A DNA stretch of 64,000 bases, taken from the NCBI RefSeq assembly GCF_947494875.1, contig NZ_CANLWM010000002.1, positions 434,001 through 498,000 of the forward strand, in the 5' to 3' direction. The position numbers and the translations under genes are program-made. This stretch comes from an uncultured Williamsia sp. Lineage in GTDB: Bacteria > Actinomycetota > Actinomycetes > Mycobacteriales > Mycobacteriaceae. Each line of letters opens with the position of its first letter. Positions within the stretch are counted from its first letter, which is position 1. Below, in pieces: positions 1-8,614 of the stretch. The notes under the pieces were generated by a model, which had not been told where the DNA came from, made no database searches, and was given only the letters and a program-made list of their open reading frames with translations.

Positions 1-30
1 TCGACCGCTCGCCCGATCCGAGGAGTTCGC

Positions 31-555
31 ATGCACCTCACCTCCGTCGCCCTTCGCCGTCGTGCGCGCATGGCCGCGATCGTGTCCGCCGGCCTTCTCC
101 TGGCCCTGCCCGTCGCCGCCTGCTCCGACGACTCGTCGTCGACGGCGACGTCGACCACCTCCTCGAGCGCGGCCGGACCCGCCAGCGGCGACGTCGACGC
201 GCCGTCGGGCTTCGATTCCGCTGCGGCACAACAGATCCTGCGGACGGTCCTCGACCCGACGACGTCGCCGCAGGTGACCGCGGACCTCGTCGACTCCGGG
301 AACGCGAGCATCGGACAGCAACTCAACGCCTTCGCCCGCGGCGCCGGGCAGGCGGGCTACACCCCCGACAAGTTCACCGTCACCGGCGTCCGCGCCGACG
401 GCACCGACAAGGCGCAGGCCACCGTCGCCGTCGCGAGCCCGCACACCCCCGCGCCGGTGTCGGTGCAGTACGGCTACGTCCGGGTCGCCGGCACATGGAA
501 GCTCTCGGCCGACGCGGTGACCGCGCTGCTCGGGATGGCGAGCGGACCCCGCTGA
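31..555 (+). CDS. MTB12-like secreted lipoprotein
   Basis: 174-residue exported protein. The N-terminus is a lipoprotein signal peptide: basic residues, a hydrophobic stretch and the lipobox LPVAAC, with Cys31 as the lipidation site. A Ser/Thr-rich linker follows (about residues 32-55), then a compact domain. That domain (a helix with the xxLDPTTSP pattern, then strands ending in the GTWKLSADAV motif) resembles my memory of the low-molecular-weight antigen MTB12 family of Mycobacteriales; this is recall, not a search. A GAGGAG ribosome binding site at 19-24 supports the ATG at 31. The stop overlaps the start region of the next gene, so it is probably co-transcribed with the haem-type importer. 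Its function is unknown; a cell-envelope or ligand-binding accessory role for the importer is only an inference from position. Confidence 0.7.
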   Translation: MHLTSVALRRRARMAAIVSAGLLLALPVAACSDDSSSTATSTTSSSAAGPASGDVDAPSGFDSAAAQQILRTVLDPTTSPQVTADLVDSGNASIGQQLNAFARGAGQAGYTPDKFTVTGVRADGTDKAQATVAVASPHTPAPVSVQYGYVRVAGTWKLSADAVTALLGMASGPR

Positions 556-1592
556 TCCGCATCGCGCGCACGGCCCTCGCCGCCTCGACGGTCGCCGCGG
601 CGCTCGTCCTGGCGGGGTGCTCGACGGCCCCGCTCGACGTCGGGTCGGCGACGTCGACGCCGATCGCGGCGACCGGTCCGCGGACGGCGACGATCGCACA
701 GTCCGATCCCGTCGCGGTGGCGCCGACGCCGGCGCCGCGGCTCCCCGCCTCGGTCGACACCGCCGACGGCCGACGGGTGACGGTCACCGACGTCAGCCGG
801 ATCGTCGCCCTTGACCGGTACGGCACCTACGGCACCACCGTGTTCGCGCTCGGTCTCGGCGGGAATCTCGTCGGCCGTGACATCGCCACGAAGTTCCCCG
901 CCGCGCAATCGATCCCGGTGCTGACCCTCGGTGGCACCGACGCGAATGTCGAGGCGATCATCGCGCTGCGACCGACGGTCGTCCTCACCGACGCCTCACT
1001 CCCGTCGTCGGCGACGGTGGTGCGGCAGCTCTCGTCGGCGGGCATCGCCGTCGTCGTGGGCAGCGAGAAGCGCGCCGTCGCGGACACACCCGCACAGCTG
1101 CGATTCGTCGCCCGCGCACTGGGCGTCCCCGACGCCGGGGAGACCCTGGTCCGTCGTGTCGAGGTCGGGTTGTCGCAGGCCCGCGCGATGCGTCCCGACG
1201 TCCCCGACGCCGACCGACCCCGCATCGCGTTCCTCTACGCCCGCGGGACCGGCCTGCTCATCCTCGGCGGGCCGGGGTCGGGCGCCGATTCACTGATCGA
1301 CGTCGTCGGCGCGCGCGACGCCGGTACCGCGGCGGGCCTGACGGACGCCTTCACCTCCCTGACGTCGGAAGGCCTCATCCGCGCCCGGCCCGACGTGATC
1401 CTCATGCTCACCGACGGGCTGCAATCCGTCGGCGGCGTCGACGGCCTGCTGCGCGTCCCCGGTGTCAGCGAGACACCTGCCGGCCGGACGCGGTCGGTGA
1501 TCGACATGGACGACGGCGAACTGCTGTCCTTCGGCCCCCGCACGGGCGACGTCGTCCTCGCACTCACCCGCGCGCTGTACGGACCGCGATGA
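495..1592 (+). CDS. hmuT: haem-type ABC transporter substrate-binding lipoprotein (HmuT-like)
   Basis: Extracytoplasmic binding protein of the class III (FecB/BtuF/HmuT) type, expected to hand haem to the downstream permease. A lipobox LVLAGC lies near residues 38-43; two lobes follow, with a FLYARGTGLLILGG-type strand that fits HmuT proteins better than siderophore binders (recognition from memory). The start is uncertain. ATG495 overlaps the previous gene by 61 bases and gives an unusually long n-region before the hydrophobic core. A CTG at 552, sharing bases with the upstream TGA, would give a canonical signal peptide of about 23 residues. Its stop overlaps the permease ATG. The substrate could also be cobalamin or a siderophore; the HmuT-HmuU-HmuV order favours haem. 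Confidence 0.75.
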   Translation: MEALGRRGDRAARDGERTPLIRIARTALAASTVAAALVLAGCSTAPLDVGSATSTPIAATGPRTATIAQSDPVAVAPTPAPRLPASVDTADGRRVTVTDVSRIVALDRYGTYGTTVFALGLGGNLVGRDIATKFPAAQSIPVLTLGGTDANVEAIIALRPTVVLTDASLPSSATVVRQLSSAGIAVVVGSEKRAVADTPAQLRFVARALGVPDAGETLVRRVEVGLSQARAMRPDVPDADRPRIAFLYARGTGLLILGGPGSGADSLIDVVGARDAGTAAGLTDAFTSLTSEGLIRARPDVILMLTDGLQSVGGVDGLLRVPGVSETPAGRTRSVIDMDDGELLSFGPRTGDVVLALTRALYGPR

Positions 1593-2674
1593 CCCGATCG
1601 GCTGTGCGGACCCGGCTCCGGCCGTCGCCGACGGGGCGAGCGCGCCGCGCCGCGCTTGCCGTGGTGCTCGTCGTCGGACTGCTCGCGGTGGCCCTGTCGG
1701 CCGTGGTGGCCGCCGCGATCGGGCAGAACCCGGTGCCCGTCGACGAGGTGATCGGATCGATCCTGCACCACCTGCACCTGCCGATCGGACCGCTGCCCGA
1801 CCAGGTCGGCGAGAACACGCTGTGGAACGTGCGCCTGCCGCGCGTCGTGCTCGCCCTGTTGGTCGGGGCCGCACTCGGCTGCGCGGGCGCGGTGCTGCAG
1901 GGGGTCTTCGCCAACCCCCTCGCCGAGCCCGGCATCATCGGCGTCTCGTCGGGCGCCGCGGCCGGTGCGTCCGGTGTCATCGCGCTCGCCGGTGTCGGTG
2001 TCGCGGGCTATTCCGTCGCGGGCGGGGCGTTCGTCGGCGGACTGATCACCGCGGCTGCGGTCTATCTGCTGTCGCGGTCGGCCGGACGGACCGAGGTCGT
2101 CACCCTCGTCCTCACCGGTATCGCGGTGAACGCGTTCGCGGGCGGTCTCATCGCCTTCTTCACGTTCCGCGCCACCCCGACCGCCCGCGACCAGATCGTC
2201 TTCTGGCAGCTCGGATCGCTCAACCGCGCCACCTGGGACCAGGTGTTCCTCGTCCTCGGTTTCGTCGTCGTCGGTGTGGTCGCCGCGATGGTGATCGCCC
2301 GCCGGATGGACCTGCTGGCGCTCGGCGAGTACTCGGCGCGACATCTCGGGGTCGACGTCGAGGCGCTGCGTCGCGTGGCCATCGTCATCGTCGCCGTGCT
2401 CACCGCGGCGGCGGTCGCCTTCTGCGGGATCATCCTGTTCGTGGGTCTCGTCGTCCCCCACCTGATGCGACTGGTCGTCGGGCCCGGGCACCGCGTGCTG
2501 GTCCCCGCCGCGACGCTCGCCGGGGCTGTCGGCCTCGTCCTCGCCGACCTCGCCGCCCGCACCCTCGTCGACTACGCCGATCTGCCGCTGGGCATGCTCA
2601 CGAGCCTCGTCGGCGGTCCCGTCTTCCTGATCCTGCTGCGACGGACCGGGTCCCGACGCGGGGGGTGGGCATGA
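1589..2674 (+). CDS. hmuU: haem-type ABC transporter permease (FecCD family)
   Basis: 361-residue integral membrane permease of the FecCD family; two copies form the channel for the substrate delivered by the neighbouring binding protein. The sequence shows about ten hydrophobic segments and typical family landmarks: RLPRVVLALLVGAALG near residue 90, FANPLAEPGIIGVSSGA near residue 108, and the coupling region GIILFVGLVVPHLMR near residue 280, followed by LADLAARTL. The ATG at 1589 overlaps the preceding stop (ATGA) and the gene's stop overlaps the ATPase start in the same way, so all three are translationally coupled. Length and motifs are normal for the family. Confidence 0.88.
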   Translation: MTRSAVRTRLRPSPTGRARRAALAVVLVVGLLAVALSAVVAAAIGQNPVPVDEVIGSILHHLHLPIGPLPDQVGENTLWNVRLPRVVLALLVGAALGCAGAVLQGVFANPLAEPGIIGVSSGAAAGASGVIALAGVGVAGYSVAGGAFVGGLITAAAVYLLSRSAGRTEVVTLVLTGIAVNAFAGGLIAFFTFRATPTARDQIVFWQLGSLNRATWDQVFLVLGFVVVGVVAAMVIARRMDLLALGEYSARHLGVDVEALRRVAIVIVAVLTAAAVAFCGIILFVGLVVPHLMRLVVGPGHRVLVPAATLAGAVGLVLADLAARTLVDYADLPLGMLTSLVGGPVFLILLRRTGSRRGGWA

Positions 2675-3453
2675 CACCACTCGTGTCCGTCGCCGGGGTC
2701 TCCGTACATCGCGACGGGCGGCCCGTGCTCTCCGATGTCGACCTCACCGTCGCAGCAGGCGAACTGCTGTGCGTCGTCGGGCCGAACGGCGCGGGGAAGT
2801 CGACGCTCGTCGGCGCCCTGTCGGGATCGTTGCCGCCGACGACCGGGACGGTGTCGCTGGCGGGCGACGACATCACCGAGCTGTCCCCCGTCGACCAGGC
2901 TCGCCGCCGCGCGGTACTGCCGCAGGACCACGTCGTGGGCGGGGCGTTCACCTGCCGCGAGGTCGTGCAGATGGCGCGCTATCCGTGGAACCGCACGGCG
3001 CACAACGCCGAGGACGACAACGCGGTGGCCGAGGCCCTGGCCCGCTGCGACGTCGAGGCGTTCGCCGACCGCCCGTTCGCGACGTTGTCGGGTGGGGAAC
3101 GGGCCCGGGTCGCCCTCGCCCGGGTGCTCGCCCAACGGACACCGGTGCTCGTCCTCGACGAGCCGACGGCCGCGATGGACCCCCACTTCGCCGAGGCCGT
3201 CATGGCGATCGTGACCGCCCGCCGGGACGACGGGTGTGCCGTGGTCGCCGTCGTCCACGACCTCGGGCTCGCCGCCGCGTACAGCGACACGGTGGCCGTG
3301 CTGGCCGGCGGTCGCGTCGTGGCGGTCGGGCCACCCGAGCAGACGATGACCGCGGAGCTCCTCGGCGAGGTCTACGGCGTCCCGATGGCATCGGGGGTCG
3401 TCGCCGGCCAGCGCGTCGTCGTGCCCGTGCGCCCGCCCCGACCGACGAACTGA
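2671..3453 (+). CDS. hmuV: haem-type ABC transporter ATP-binding protein
   Basis: 260-residue ATPase that powers the importer. All nucleotide-binding motifs are visible: Walker A GPNGAGKST near residue 35, the signature LSGGERARVALAR near residue 137, Walker B VLVLDEPTAAMD near residue 160, and the switch histidine in VVAVVHDLG near residue 190. The ATG at 2671 lies in an ATGA overlap with the permease stop. The reading frame stays open far upstream of this ATG, but that part runs out of frame through the permease gene and is not coding. No Fur- or IdeR-like box was recognised, since almost nothing of the operon's upstream region is in the window. Confidence 0.9.
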   Translation: MTPLVSVAGVSVHRDGRPVLSDVDLTVAAGELLCVVGPNGAGKSTLVGALSGSLPPTTGTVSLAGDDITELSPVDQARRRAVLPQDHVVGGAFTCREVVQMARYPWNRTAHNAEDDNAVAEALARCDVEAFADRPFATLSGGERARVALARVLAQRTPVLVLDEPTAAMDPHFAEAVMAIVTARRDDGCAVVAVVHDLGLAAAYSDTVAVLAGGRVVAVGPPEQTMTAELLGEVYGVPMASGVVAGQRVVVPVRPPRPTN

Positions 3454-3545
3454 CCCGCGCGACACCGGGGAATGCACACGAACGACCGTAGAGTTCGACA
3501 AAATGAATTCACGGCCGAATGCATCCCGGTGAGAGGCGGTGAATC

Positions 3546-4943
3546 GTGCAGGTCCTCGTCGAGGGTGCGCTCGGTGTCGTCGTCCTCGTCGTGGCGGTCG
3601 CCGCGATCCGGTTCATCTGGATCCGTCCGCAGCGCGGGTTGCTGCTGCTCGCCGCGTTCACCCCGTTGCACGGTCTGCTCGACATCGCGCCGGTGCCGCA
3701 CGTCGCGGCGGCCTGGAAAGAGGGCCTCGTCGCGCTGACGCTGGTCTGCGCGTTCGGCCAACGCGCCCGGCGACGGTCGTGGCCGCCCGTCCACATCCCC
3801 TACTGGCCGGCGATCGTCGTGTTCGTGGCCTTCGGTCTCGTCTCCGCGGTCGTCACCTACGGGCCCTTCGGCCTCGTCGGGGCGAAGGTGACGTTCTTCT
3901 ACATGATCTTCGTCCTGCTGATCCTGTGGTTCGCACCGTTCGACGGTCGCGACCGCGACCACCTGATGTCGATCCTCATGGGGATGTGCATCCTCGTGAG
4001 CCTCGTCGGCATCGCGCAGCAGATCGTCGGTCCGGGGGAACTGGTCAAGCTCGGCTACGAGTTCGGCAAACAGGTGCGCACCAGCGGCCCCCTCTTTCGC
4101 ACCTTCAGCACCTTCAACCAACCGTTCGGCTTCGGCCTGTACGTGATGGTGGCGTTGCTCGTCGGCGGCGCTGTGGCACTGGCCGAACCGCGTCGACGCC
4201 GCAACCGGGTGTTCCTCTGGCTGTGGCCGATCATGGCCGTGGTGATGGCGACCTCCGTCGTGCGCGCCGCGATCATCGGGCTCGTCGTCGGCGTGATCTG
4301 GCTGGCCGCCCTGCGGTTCCGGTACCTCATCGCACCCCTGGTGACGATCGCCGTCGTCGCGATGGCCGCGTTCCCGCTGCTGCCGAAGTCGGCGACGTCG
4401 GTGTTCTTCTCCTCCAGCAGCCTGGGGCAGCGCGGTGCGGGGTGGAGCGACATCATCTCCAGCATCCTGGTGCACCCGCTGGGGCGGGGACTGGGGTCGA
4501 GCGGCGCTGCGGCGGACCGTATCTCGACCGCACAGGGGCAGTCGACGACGACGGTGTCCGCGGGCGCGGGCGGCACCATCCAGTCGGGGTCGGCGAACTA
4601 CCAGCCCGACAACTACTACATCAAGACGCTGCTCGAGCTCGGACCGATCGGACTGTGGGTGTTCCTGGCCCTGATCGTCACCGCGCTCGTCTGGTGTGTG
4701 CGGTCATCACGGACTCTCCACGGCCGCGACAGCGCGTTGTCACTGGGCGTGAGCGCGTCGATCGTCGCGGCGATGGTGGCGAGCCTGGTGGCGACCTACT
4801 TCGAGATCTTTCCGATGGATGTTCATTTCTGGCTTCTCCTGGGAGTGGTGGGATGCGCTACGGCACAGCAGGATTCACGTTCGGTGCGCTCGCACTCCGA
4901 CCCGGCGGCAGCGGTGTCCAGACATACATCCGCGAGCTCCTGA
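3546..4943 (+). CDS. O-antigen ligase/polymerase-like membrane protein (Wzy-type)
   Basis: 465-residue polytopic membrane protein with about ten to twelve hydrophobic segments and a large extracytoplasmic loop around residues 270-360 that is rich in Ser and Gly. This architecture is that of the Wzy/WaaL (O-antigen ligase PF04932) family, which polymerises or transfers lipid-linked glycans on the outer face of the membrane. The GTG at 3546 follows a GAGAGGCG ribosome binding site. Its C-terminus overlaps the start of the downstream glycosyltransferase by 91 bases, so the last 30 residues may be poorly conserved. Together with a flippase, a Wzz-like protein and an initiating transferase nearby, a Wzy polymerase role is most likely; a ligase is the alternative. 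Confidence 0.72.
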   Translation: MQVLVEGALGVVVLVVAVAAIRFIWIRPQRGLLLLAAFTPLHGLLDIAPVPHVAAAWKEGLVALTLVCAFGQRARRRSWPPVHIPYWPAIVVFVAFGLVSAVVTYGPFGLVGAKVTFFYMIFVLLILWFAPFDGRDRDHLMSILMGMCILVSLVGIAQQIVGPGELVKLGYEFGKQVRTSGPLFRTFSTFNQPFGFGLYVMVALLVGGAVALAEPRRRRNRVFLWLWPIMAVVMATSVVRAAIIGLVVGVIWLAALRFRYLIAPLVTIAVVAMAAFPLLPKSATSVFFSSSSLGQRGAGWSDIISSILVHPLGRGLGSSGAAADRISTAQGQSTTTVSAGAGGTIQSGSANYQPDNYYIKTLLELGPIGLWVFLALIVTALVWCVRSSRTLHGRDSALSLGVSASIVAAMVASLVATYFEIFPMDVHFWLLLGVVGCATAQQDSRSVRSHSDPAAAVSRHTSASS

Positions 4944-5905
4944 GGTACATGCCCGAGCTGCTGGCCCCGGCACCGACCACCGCCCTGGTCCAGGCCGATG
5001 CCGTCGCGGACCTGCCGGCGGGGATGCACGCCATCACGCGACCGGTCGCCGACGGGGCGCGGCGCGCGGTCTACGGCGCAGCGCCGTTGCGGGCATCGGT
5101 GTTCCACGGCCTCGACGTCGACCTCCCGCTCACCGGACCGGCGACGACGGTCGCGACCGTGCACGACCTGTCGGTGATCGACATGCCGTCGGCCTCCAGC
5201 CGGTTTCGGGCCGCCGGCGAGAACGTCCTGGTCCGACGGTCGCTCCGCAAGGCCGACGTGTTGATCGCGGTGTCGCGCTTCACCGCCGATCGCATCAAGG
5301 CCATCACCGGCCGCGACGCCCACGTGGTCGAGCTCGCGCCCGCGGTGTGGGCGACGCCCCCGTCGGAGGCCGACATCGAGCGCGTCCGCGTCGCCCACCA
5401 CCTCCCTGAGAAGTTCGTGCTGCAGGTCGGCACCGTGGAGCCACGGAAGAACGTCGCGCTGGTCGCCGCGGCGGCGGATCGGCTGGGGATCCCCTGCGTC
5501 CTGGCCGGCGGCGGATCGACGGGTCCCGACGCGCCCGCGTCGGCGATCGGGCTGGGCTACGTCGACGTCGAGGACCTGCCCGCGCTGTACGCCGCCGCAA
5601 CCGTGACCGCCTATGCGTCCCACTACGAGGGGTACGGGCTGCCGCCGGTGGAGGCGATGGCGTGCGGCGGGGCGGTCGTCGCCAGCGCGGTGGGCGCCCT
5701 GCCCGAGGTCGTCGGCGACGGTGCCCGGTTGGTTGCCGCCGACGACGTCGACGACTGGGTCGCCGCGATGGAGCCTCTCGTGCGGGATCACTCGGCACGC
5801 GACGAGCTGGCCCGGGCGGCGATCGCGACCATGGAGCCGATCACCTGGGAGCGGACTGCGCGCGCCACCGTCGACGTCTATCGGCGCGAGGGGATCGCCC
5901 CGTGA
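4853..5905 (+). CDS. GT4-family glycosyltransferase
   Basis: 350-residue GT-B glycosyltransferase of the GT1/GT4 superfamily, a retaining enzyme that adds a sugar from an NDP- or GDP-sugar to the lipid-linked repeat unit. The N-terminal acceptor lobe shows the glycine loop RPGGSGVQTYIREL near residue 15. The C-terminal donor lobe has GTVEPRKNVALV near residue 195 and the E-x7-E motif in EGYGLPPVEAMACG near residue 260. The ATG at 4853 is preceded by GGGAGTGGTGGG and fits the family's N-terminus; the frame is open further upstream only as an overlap with the membrane-protein gene. The overlap suggests coupled translation. Confidence 0.85.
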   Translation: MRYGTAGFTFGALALRPGGSGVQTYIRELLRYMPELLAPAPTTALVQADAVADLPAGMHAITRPVADGARRAVYGAAPLRASVFHGLDVDLPLTGPATTVATVHDLSVIDMPSASSRFRAAGENVLVRRSLRKADVLIAVSRFTADRIKAITGRDAHVVELAPAVWATPPSEADIERVRVAHHLPEKFVLQVGTVEPRKNVALVAAAADRLGIPCVLAGGGSTGPDAPASAIGLGYVDVEDLPALYAAATVTAYASHYEGYGLPPVEAMACGGAVVASAVGALPEVVGDGARLVAADDVDDWVAAMEPLVRDHSARDELARAAIATMEPITWERTARATVDVYRREGIAP

Positions 5906-5921
5906 CCGGCCGGACCCCGCC

Positions 5922-7472
5922 GTGAGTCTGGAGTCGGTGGCCCAGGCGGCTCCCCCACCACCGGATCCCCGGATCGCCGAGATCGACCCCGCCGCGGTAC
6001 GTCCCGGCGAGGCCGCGGCACAGGCGTCCGACGGTCGCGCGGCCGCACGCGCGACGGCGGCGATGCTCGCGAGCAGGCTTGTCATCGCCGCGCTCGGCTG
6101 GGCCGGCAGCGTCATCATCGCGCGGATCCTGTCGCCCGAGGCGTGGGGCCACTACACGTTCGTGTTCGCGCTCCTGGGCCTCATGGCGATCTTCACCGAC
6201 CTCGGCGTGGGTCGGGCGGTGATGGCGCAACTCATCGTCGACGACCCCGAGGAGGTCGCGCGGACGTCGTCGGCGTTCATCGCGCTGCGCCTGCTGCTGG
6301 GCCTGGGCGGCTACGTCATCGCGCTCGCCTACGTCGTGATCCTGCAGTATCCCGGCGACGTCATCCGTGCGACCGCCCTCGCCGGACTGGTGATCGTGTT
6401 CGCGACACCGGGTCACGCGTTGACCGTCGTCTACCAGAGCCGCCATCGCCTCGTGTTGTCGGCGATCGCCGAGAGTCTCGGCCAGGCACTGCAACTCGCG
6501 ATCACCATCGCCGCCGCGATCGTCGCGCCGTACCTGCTGATCTTCGTGCTCGCCCCGGTGCTGAACGAGGTGCTCGCGCTGTCGACGAAGACCGTCGGCA
6601 TCCTGAGCCGCGACGGCGGGCTGCGACCATCACGGCGCATCGAGATCGCGCGGTGGCGGTCGATGCTCCTCGACGCGGCGCCACTCGCCATCGGGTTCGC
6701 GCTGACGATCGCGCTGCAGAAGGTCGACATGCTGCTGCTGTCCGTCCTCGACACCTTCGACGCGGTCGGCATCTACGGCATCGGCTACAAGTTCTCCGAC
6801 ATCCTCGACACCTTCGTCCTCGCCGCCGCCGGACCCATCGCGACGCTGCTGGTGGCCGCCTGGCCCGACGAACCGGGGGTGTTCCGACAGAAGTGCCGCA
6901 CAGCGGCCGCCGCACTCGGCACCGGCGGAGCCCTGGCGGTCGCGGCGTTCTGGCCGTCGGCGCCGCAGGTGATCGGTCTGCTCTACGGCGACCGGTTCGT
7001 GGTGGGGGCGTTCGCGGCCCGCCTGCTGGTCCTCGGGGCGGCGTTGACTGCGTTGATCGTGTTGGGCATCTACCTCCTCGCGTCCGCCGGGCGAGCCCGC
7101 AGTTATCCCCTCGTCGCACTCGGCGGCCTGGCGCTCAACATCGTGCTGAACCTCGTGCTGATCCCGCGCCTGTCCTACGACGGCGCGGCGATCGCCACGG
7201 TCGCGACGCTCGGCGCGGTGGTCGTGGTGCTGTGGGCCGTGATCATCCGGACCGTGCCGATCATCGGGTTGCTGCCGCTGGGCACCCTGGTCGGACTCGC
7301 CGTCGTCTGCGCGGCGGTCTGCGTCGGTGGGACGGTCCTCACCCGGTGGGTGCCGTGGCCGATCGTGTCGGTGGTGGCCGCCGTGATCGTGGCCGCGGTG
7401 GCCCTGCCCCTGCTCCGAGCGTCCGCACGCATCCCCGGTCGACACACGAAGGTGCAGGTGAGCAGCACATGA
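5922..7472 (+). CDS. polysaccharide flippase (Wzx/MATE-like)
   Basis: 516-residue membrane protein with about twelve to fourteen hydrophobic segments after a soluble N-terminal stretch of about 45 residues rich in Ala and Pro. The segment ASRLVIAALGWAGSVIIARIL near residue 50, followed by the FTDLGVGRAVMAQL pattern near residue 90, is typical of Wzx and related oligosaccharide flippases. These move undecaprenyl-linked repeat units across the membrane. The GTG at 5922 lies 16 bases after the previous stop. The stop overlaps the next glycosyltransferase's ATG (ATGA). The long N-terminal extension is unusual and may start later. Confidence 0.82.
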   Translation: MSLESVAQAAPPPPDPRIAEIDPAAVRPGEAAAQASDGRAAARATAAMLASRLVIAALGWAGSVIIARILSPEAWGHYTFVFALLGLMAIFTDLGVGRAVMAQLIVDDPEEVARTSSAFIALRLLLGLGGYVIALAYVVILQYPGDVIRATALAGLVIVFATPGHALTVVYQSRHRLVLSAIAESLGQALQLAITIAAAIVAPYLLIFVLAPVLNEVLALSTKTVGILSRDGGLRPSRRIEIARWRSMLLDAAPLAIGFALTIALQKVDMLLLSVLDTFDAVGIYGIGYKFSDILDTFVLAAAGPIATLLVAAWPDEPGVFRQKCRTAAAALGTGGALAVAAFWPSAPQVIGLLYGDRFVVGAFAARLLVLGAALTALIVLGIYLLASAGRARSYPLVALGGLALNIVLNLVLIPRLSYDGAAIATVATLGAVVVVLWAVIIRTVPIIGLLPLGTLVGLAVVCAAVCVGGTVLTRWVPWPIVSVVAAVIVAAVALPLLRASARIPGRHTKVQVSST

Positions 7473-8566
7473 CGACGGAACGTGGGCCCGTGGACCGGGT
7501 GCTGTTCGTCGCCCACTCCGGGCAGGTGTCGGGCGCGGAGAAGGTCATGCTCGACCTGGTCCACCACGCCGTCGGCGACGGCCTCGGCGTGGCGGTCGCC
7601 TGCGCGGCGGGCCCACTGGTCGACCGTCTACCGGCGGGCGTCGACCACATCGAGATCGGTCACCTCGGGCTGACCGGCGAGAGCGGGGCCGCCCGCCTGC
7701 TCGGCGGTGCGCGACTGGTGGCGCGCTGGCGCGCGGTGGGGCGCGTCCTGCGACCCCACGTGACGGCGCCGGGAACGGCGACCGTCGTGAACTCTCTCTA
7801 CGCCCTGCCCGCGATGCGCTGGGCTGCCGGTGACGACGGTGTCTCCTGGCTCGTCCACGACACCGCGGTGTCCGGACGTCAACGGGCCGTGGTCCGCGCG
7901 GCGAAGTCGAGGATCCGGCGGGCGGTCGCGGTGTCGTCGGCGACGGCGGCGCCCCTGCGGGCGATGGGTGTGCCGGTCGTGGTCGCACACAACGGCGTCC
8001 GCTGGCCGGTCGAGCAGCTGTCGTCCGATCTGCACTCCCCGCCTGTCGTCGGGATGCTCGCGCTGCTCACGCCGTGGAAAGGCCACAAGGTCCTGCTGGA
8101 GGCGGCCGCGCACCTCCCCGACATCGAGGTCGAGTTCGCGGGCGGATCGTTCCCCGGCGACGTCGATCACGTCGCGGAACTCCATGCCCGCGCCGCCGCG
8201 ATCGACCTCGACGGCCGAGTCCGGTTCCTCGGTCACACCGATCTGCGGACAGCGCTGGCGCGCTGGGACGTCGTGGTGTCGGCGAGCGTCGAGCCGGAGG
8301 CCGGCCCCCTCTCGGTGCTGGAGGCGATGTCCTACGGCAAGCCGGTCGTCGGGACGGACCACGGCGGCACGACAGAATTCCTCGCCGGTGGCGCCGGGGT
8401 GCTCGTGCCTCCCGGTGACCCCGGGGCGCTCGCCGACGGCATCCGACAGGTCCTGTCCGACGAGGACGCGCGTGCGAGGATGGTCGCCGCAGCGCGACAG
8501 CGGGTGGCCGACGACCACGACCTGTCGCGGACGTTGCCCGCCATGCTGACCGCGCTGCTGACCTAG
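7469..8566 (+). CDS. GT4-family glycosyltransferase
   Basis: 365-residue GT-B glycosyltransferase. The N-terminal lobe has the pattern SGQVSGAEKVMLDLV near residue 15, where the GAE loop contacts the acceptor. The donor lobe contains LTPWKGHKVLLEA near residue 198 and an E-x7-E motif in EAGPLSVLEAMSYGKP near residue 275, followed by a GG(T)TEFL and VPPGDP tail typical of GT4 enzymes. The start lies in an ATGA overlap with the flippase, so the two are translated together. It probably adds one residue of the exopolysaccharide repeat; donor and linkage cannot be told from the sequence. Confidence 0.85.
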   Translation: MTTERGPVDRVLFVAHSGQVSGAEKVMLDLVHHAVGDGLGVAVACAAGPLVDRLPAGVDHIEIGHLGLTGESGAARLLGGARLVARWRAVGRVLRPHVTAPGTATVVNSLYALPAMRWAAGDDGVSWLVHDTAVSGRQRAVVRAAKSRIRRAVAVSSATAAPLRAMGVPVVVAHNGVRWPVEQLSSDLHSPPVVGMLALLTPWKGHKVLLEAAAHLPDIEVEFAGGSFPGDVDHVAELHARAAAIDLDGRVRFLGHTDLRTALARWDVVVSASVEPEAGPLSVLEAMSYGKPVVGTDHGGTTEFLAGGAGVLVPPGDPGALADGIRQVLSDEDARARMVAAARQRVADDHDLSRTLPAMLTALLT

Positions 8567-8614
8567 GGGGACAGACACACCCTCCTGCCGCGATCGGTGT
8601 CGCGAAGGAGTTCG

